A stretch of 37,500 nt of DNA from Emiliania huxleyi CCMP1516 (Eukaryota; Haptophyta; Isochrysidales; Noelaerhabdaceae): the NCBI RefSeq assembly GCF_000372725.1, contig NW_005195940.1:276622-314121 (forward strand), read 5' to 3'. The notes beneath the pieces were generated by a model. That model had not been told where the DNA came from. It saw only the letters and a program-made list of their open reading frames with translations, and ran no database searches. Below, in pieces: positions 34,558 through 37,500 of the stretch (position 1 is its first letter; each line of letters begins with the position of its first letter). A program made the translations under genes and the position numbers.

Positions 34558-35641
34558 GCCTCTCCAGCCCCGGCCGGGCGGCAAGGGCGCGGGGCCCGGC
34601 GGGACCGCCGTGCGAGCACGGCAGAGAGCAACAGACCCCGCGGCTGCGGAGCACGACGCACAGCGACGGTGCCGGGCGAGATCTTGGTTTTTTTGGGGGG
34701 TGGGGGGGGGGATTCTGTCGGCGCACGTGGCTGGGACAGGAGCGCGCCGCGGCGGCGGCAATGGAAATGCGACGGTGGCATACGCGGGGGAACGGGAAGG
34801 ACCGCGGTGACGGAAATCGGGGGAGGACGCGACCCACCTCGCCACAGACGGTCCCGCGCCTCGCCGCTAAGACGGGGACACGCGCCGCACCGTCCGCTGT
34901 GTCCCCGTCTTTGTCCGGAGTGAAAAGTCCAACGCGCTCGTCGGTGGCGGCTTCCTCCAACGTGCGCCGCGCTCGGCGAACCTCGACCGCGCCTTCGGTG
35001 GCATGCACTAGGGCATGCAGCTCTTTGCGACAAATGCTGCTCACACACTCTGCACAGTTGGCACAGCCTACTGTGCGGCTTCCACCAGCTGTCACAGCGA
35101 TGGGCTCGCCCTCACTGGCCCTCAGTCACTTGTGCTGCGGCTTGTGTGAGCGACACTGCTCGGCGACTGCCGGCACACTGTGAGACCATGGGTGTGAGGT
35201 AAAACCACGCTACCAGCGCTTGGTCACATCGGCCCCGAGGTCAGATCCTTCTACTCTGTTGATGACAATACTTGTCTACTGGCTGGAGCCGATGGAACAG
35301 GAGGGCCTGGCGCACAACCCCGCTGGTCAACTGAGGACCTGTTGCACGCCTACCGTGAACCACCCCCGCACAGCTCAAAAACGCTGTGCGCGGCAGGCGG
35401 CTTGAGCGCGCGCCCTAAGGCCTTCATGTCGCACCCGAGCGTCTCAGCGCCATCCCTGGGCCCTGCGGCAGCGGGCCGGAGCGGTTGAAGGCGACTTGAC
35501 GCGCCGCGCCTCACGCGCTGCGGCCGCGACGCCGCAGTGCCGTAGCGCCGTCGCACGCACTAACTGCCAAACTTTTACGGTACGTTCACCGATCGCAAAC
35601 GCGTGGTTGGATAGAAGCCCGAGTCCTGACCTGTCGCACAC
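34558..35641. other. Intergenic region with a perfect hairpin at 34869-34911
   Basis: AAGACGGGGACAC (34869-34881) pairs perfectly with GTGTCCCCGTCTT (34899-34911) around a 17-base loop. A minus-strand frame at about 34780-35090 (CRKELHALVHATEGAVEVRR) has some protein-like composition but no ATG and no family. No other gene is supportable. Confidence 0.45.
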
Positions 35642-36106
35642 ATGTCGCCGCTCCGGGCTCTCAGTCTCCTCGCCGTCTACCTCCCAACGGCCCTCGCCGA
35701 GTGCAAGACGTACTGCCCCTACCGGACCCATCCGATGGAGGAGAAGTGCGGGTGGGCCGGGTGCGACACCTGTGTGCCCTGCCTGCCGTGCATGCCGCAC
35801 TGCCCAGTCGCGACCCAGCCCTGGGAGGAGAAGTGCGACTGGGCAGGGTGCGGAGGCTGCACGGAGTGCTCGGTTTCGCCTCCTTCCCCGCCCGCACAGT
35901 GCAAGACGTACTGCGCCTACCGGACGCAGCCGATGGAGGAGAAGTGCGAGTGGTCGGGCTGCAACGGCTGCGGCGAGTGCACAAACGTCAGAGCAGTACG
36001 CGGTGTCTTTGATGCGTTTGCCGGCGGTGCGCCTTCACTCGCTCCCAGCCTAGCACCGACCCCACACGTAGTCACGTTTGCGTGCCGGGCGCTGCTGGCG
36101 GTCTAG
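35642..36106 (+). CDS. Secreted protein with three Cys-rich repeats
   Basis: ATG at 35642. A signal peptide (MSPLRALSLLAVYLPTALA) is followed directly by three modules. Their common pattern is C-x3-C-x10-C-x4-C-x2-C-x2-C with invariant EEKCxWxGC (EEKCGWAGCDTC, EEKCDWAGCGGC, EEKCEWSGCNGC). Modules are about 37 residues apart, with a Ser/Pro linker before the third. Six Cys per module suggest three disulfides each, as in small extracellular knottin- or ShK-like folds, but the family is not identified. After GECTN there is a possible donor (GTCAGA at about 35989), so the Ala/Pro-rich end (to 36106) may be intron read-through and more modules could follow. Secretion is likely; the role is unknown. 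Confidence 0.65.
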   Translation: MSPLRALSLLAVYLPTALAECKTYCPYRTHPMEEKCGWAGCDTCVPCLPCMPHCPVATQPWEEKCDWAGCGGCTECSVSPPSPPAQCKTYCAYRTQPMEEKCEWSGCNGCGECTNVRAVRGVFDAFAGGAPSLAPSLAPTPHVVTFACRALLAV

Positions 36107-36354
36107 TCGCACATTGAGGACGGGCTGACGTGCCGTCGCCGCCACACTGACGTGCCGTCGCCACACTGAGCCTGCCCGCCACACTGAGCCGTCGCCGCCG
36201 CACCGAGCTGTCGCCGCCGCCCGCAGGGGATATCACCCCGCCATGCCCACCGGTCTTTCATTTTTCTCTGCAAATTCTTGCCGGTGGCAAAACACGCCTT
36301 CGCGCTGTCCTTGCATGCCCGTGCCCGTGGCGCGCGCGAAAGCGCCGCGCGGCG
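36107..36354. other. Short intergenic region with GCCGTCGCC(GCC)ACACTGA repeats
   Basis: ACGTGCCGTCGCC and CACACTGAGCC phrases repeat four times at 36127-36210. It lies between the convergent Cys-rich (plus) and CMTR1-like (minus) genes. Confidence 0.6.
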
Positions 36355-37500
36355 TCACCTCGCGGTCGAGCCGCCCGCCATCGCCGCCACCTCCTTCCCA
36401 AACTGCCGCAGCTTGGCCAGCGGCACGTCCCCGCGGCGCGCGTCCCAGCGGACGAGCGCTTGCAGGCAGCCGCGGAAGGAGATTGGCTTGCGCACGATCG
36501 GGGTCGACTGGCCGGGGTGGTGGCTCGCGCTCGCGTAGTACTCCTGCCCCGTCGTCCGCGAGCGGTGCCTAGAAGAGTGTTCCTAGACGGTTCCTAGACG
36601 GTTCCTAGTACTCCTGCCCCGTCGTCCGCGAGCGGCAGCGGTGCCGGTCCCAGCCGGGCCCCGGCGGCTGCGTCGACGGCACGGCGTGGCCGGGGAAGAG
36701 CAGCGCGCCGCAGAACGGCCACCGCGTCCCGCGCACGCCCGACGAGGCGCGCGCCTCGGCCTCGTCGAGCGCGCGCGGCAGCTCGGAGAGGCGGTACGCC
36801 TGCTCAATTAGCAATGAAGAGATCAGCAACTAATTAATAATCAAGAGGCGGTACTCCTGCTCGGAGAGGCGGCACGCCTGCTTGAGCCGGATGGGCATGT
36901 TCTGCTTCACCGCCGCGTCGGTGGCCTCGTCGACCCACCCGCCGCCCCCGCCGCCGCCCACTGACTGGCGGAGCACGTCCTGGTCGCGGTCGAGCGCCTC
37001 GACGAGCAAGCCGAGCCTGCGGCGCCTCTCGGAGTACGGCAACCTGCGCACGTCGTCACCGGCGATGACGGCGGCGTCGAACACGTGGAGCGCGTCGCGC
37101 AGCGAGCCGTCCACCTGCTCCGTCACCTTCTCGGCGACGATCAGAGTCGCGCGCGGAAGCCGCACGCCTGGTACACCACCACCCACGGGACTGAGCCCAC
37201 ACTGGATTCGGTACTCTGGAGGTGTGGTACTAGGCGCGGCAGCCGCATGCCCGCGACGCAATCCCACGTGCCGCGCGAGCCCCACACAAAGGCGGCCCCG
37301 CGCGACTGCGCCACGTCGGCGCCGAAGACGAGGCATGGCGCGCAGTCCGAGGCGGAGGGCATCACGACCCAGTCCGCGACGGTGCGGAACATCGACTTTG
37401 GGTCGCTCGGTAGCCGCAGCAGCGCGCCGCTCGCCTCCGCCGGCCGCAGGACGCGCGGCAGCTGCTCGCCGCGCTCGAGGGGGGCGTATGCCTCGTCGGG
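36355..37500 (-). CDS. CMTR1-like cap 2'-O-methyltransferase, C-terminal guanylyltransferase-like part (5' cut by window end)
   Basis: Exons 37500-37251, 37167-36878, 36799-36645 and 36568-36355 join in consistent phases (1, 0, 2) to give 302 residues and a TGA stop. The part ATLIVAEKVTEQVDGS then LHVFDAAVIAGDDVRRLPYS with ERRRRLGLLVEAL and IRLKQAYRLSEL resembles the catalytically inactive guanylyltransferase-like domain after the methyltransferase of CMTR1 (pattern LLSVE.v, iHILDvLvLNGtDVR, R......v, IRvKevYrLeE). CMTR1 2'-O-methylates the first transcribed nucleotide of capped mRNA in the nucleus. The methyltransferase core would lie beyond 37500. All three introns start with GC and are bounded by direct repeats. 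An alternative is a diverged mRNA guanylyltransferase, but no KxDG active-site Lys motif is seen. The family call is from memory of motifs, without alignment. Confidence 0.58.
36569..36644 (-). other. GC-AG intron bounded by a 34/40-bp direct repeat
   Basis: Minus-strand donor GCACCG and acceptor TTCTAG. On the plus strand, TAGTACTCCTGCCCCGTCGT with its continuation occurs at 36536-36569 and again at 36606-36645, the latter with six extra bases. Filler of TAGGAACCGTC repeats lies between. Without splicing the frame meets a TAG at once; with it the frame continues. Confidence 0.75.
36800..36877 (-). other. GC-AG intron bounded by a 24-bp direct repeat
   Basis: Minus-strand donor GCGTGC after CAG, acceptor TTGAGCAG. 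AGCAGGCGTGCCGCCTCTCC plus GAGC (36882-36859) recurs with one mismatch at 36804-36781. The AT-rich filler between them (TTGATTATTAATTAGTTGCT and onward) contrasts with the GC-rich exons and contains stops. Confidence 0.8.
37168..37250 (-). other. GC-AG intron bounded by an 18-bp direct repeat
   Basis: Minus-strand donor GCATGC, acceptor GTACCAG, phase 1. GGCATGCGGCTGCCGCGC (37251-37234) recurs as GGCGTGCGGCTTCCGCGC (37168-37151), 16 of 18 identical. The unspliced frame ends in a stop at 37141. Confidence 0.75.

Noticed and set aside
34524..35183. 219-residue plus-strand frame after the LRR gene
   Set aside because: Overlaps the proposed second LRR exon in another frame, starts inside it and shows no domain.

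Overview
The window looks like nuclear DNA of a GC-rich, intron-bearing eukaryotic microalga, most likely a haptophyte related to Emiliania/Chrysochromulina. This is inferred from about 60+% GC, short introns (about 50-125 nt) with many GC-AG as well as GT-AG boundaries, TTAGGG-type telomeric repeats inside the window, abundant micro- and minisatellites, SPPPP/GGC low complexity, and domain types common in these algae (RCC1, RI-type LRR, Kelch, PAN, Cys-rich secreted modules). There are no operons, Shine-Dalgarno sites or CRISPR arrays. All gene models were spliced by eye and need RNA support.

Layout. 1-1.1 kb: satellite-like repeats and a TPR gene fragment. 1.8-6.3 kb (minus): a six-exon gene for a large single-pass membrane protein with a furin-like Cys-rich region and a C-terminal C2 domain. 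6.3-8.6 kb: palindromic and dispersed repeats. 8.6-10.75 kb (plus): FAD-dependent amine oxidase, many exons, with one apparent frameshift. 10.8-18.1 kb: mostly non-coding repeats (GGC-rich island, a large hairpin, a second copy of a dispersed element). 18.2-20.8 kb (plus): a small secreted or plastid-targeted protein, an amphipathic-helix protein and a Kelch fragment. 21.3-23.9 kb: an unknown Pro/Ala-rich protein (minus) facing an F-box/RCC1-repeat protein (plus). 24.3-24.7 kb: a hAT-like MITE. 26.5-31.1 kb (plus): a repeat-choked gene for a receptor-like protein (signal peptide, ShK-like Cys motif, PAN/Apple domain, TM segment, probable coiled-coil tail). 32.1-33.0 kb (minus): unknown protein with a PIP-box-like N-terminus. 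33.2-34.6 kb (plus): HET/TIR-like plus LRR protein. 35.6-36.1 kb (plus): secreted protein with three Cys-rich repeats. 36.35-37.5 kb (minus, cut by the window end): C-terminal part of a CMTR1-like cap 2'-O-methyltransferase.

The most striking signal is in the introns, not in any single gene. In at least four genes (TPR, amine oxidase, PAN receptor, CMTR1-like) introns of about 70-95 nt (196 in one case) are bounded by direct repeats. The first bases of the intron are a near copy of the first bases of the downstream exon, the repeats vary in length (about 17-40 bp), and the material between them is filler: telomeric repeats, GA or GACCCT runs, 10- and 11-mers. Removing the insert at G[C/T]...AG restores the frame each time. 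In two places the unit is repeated head to tail (three units at 27284-27504, two at 871-1010). This reads as a set of recent intron gains by insertion or repair with long target duplication, caught at different ages.
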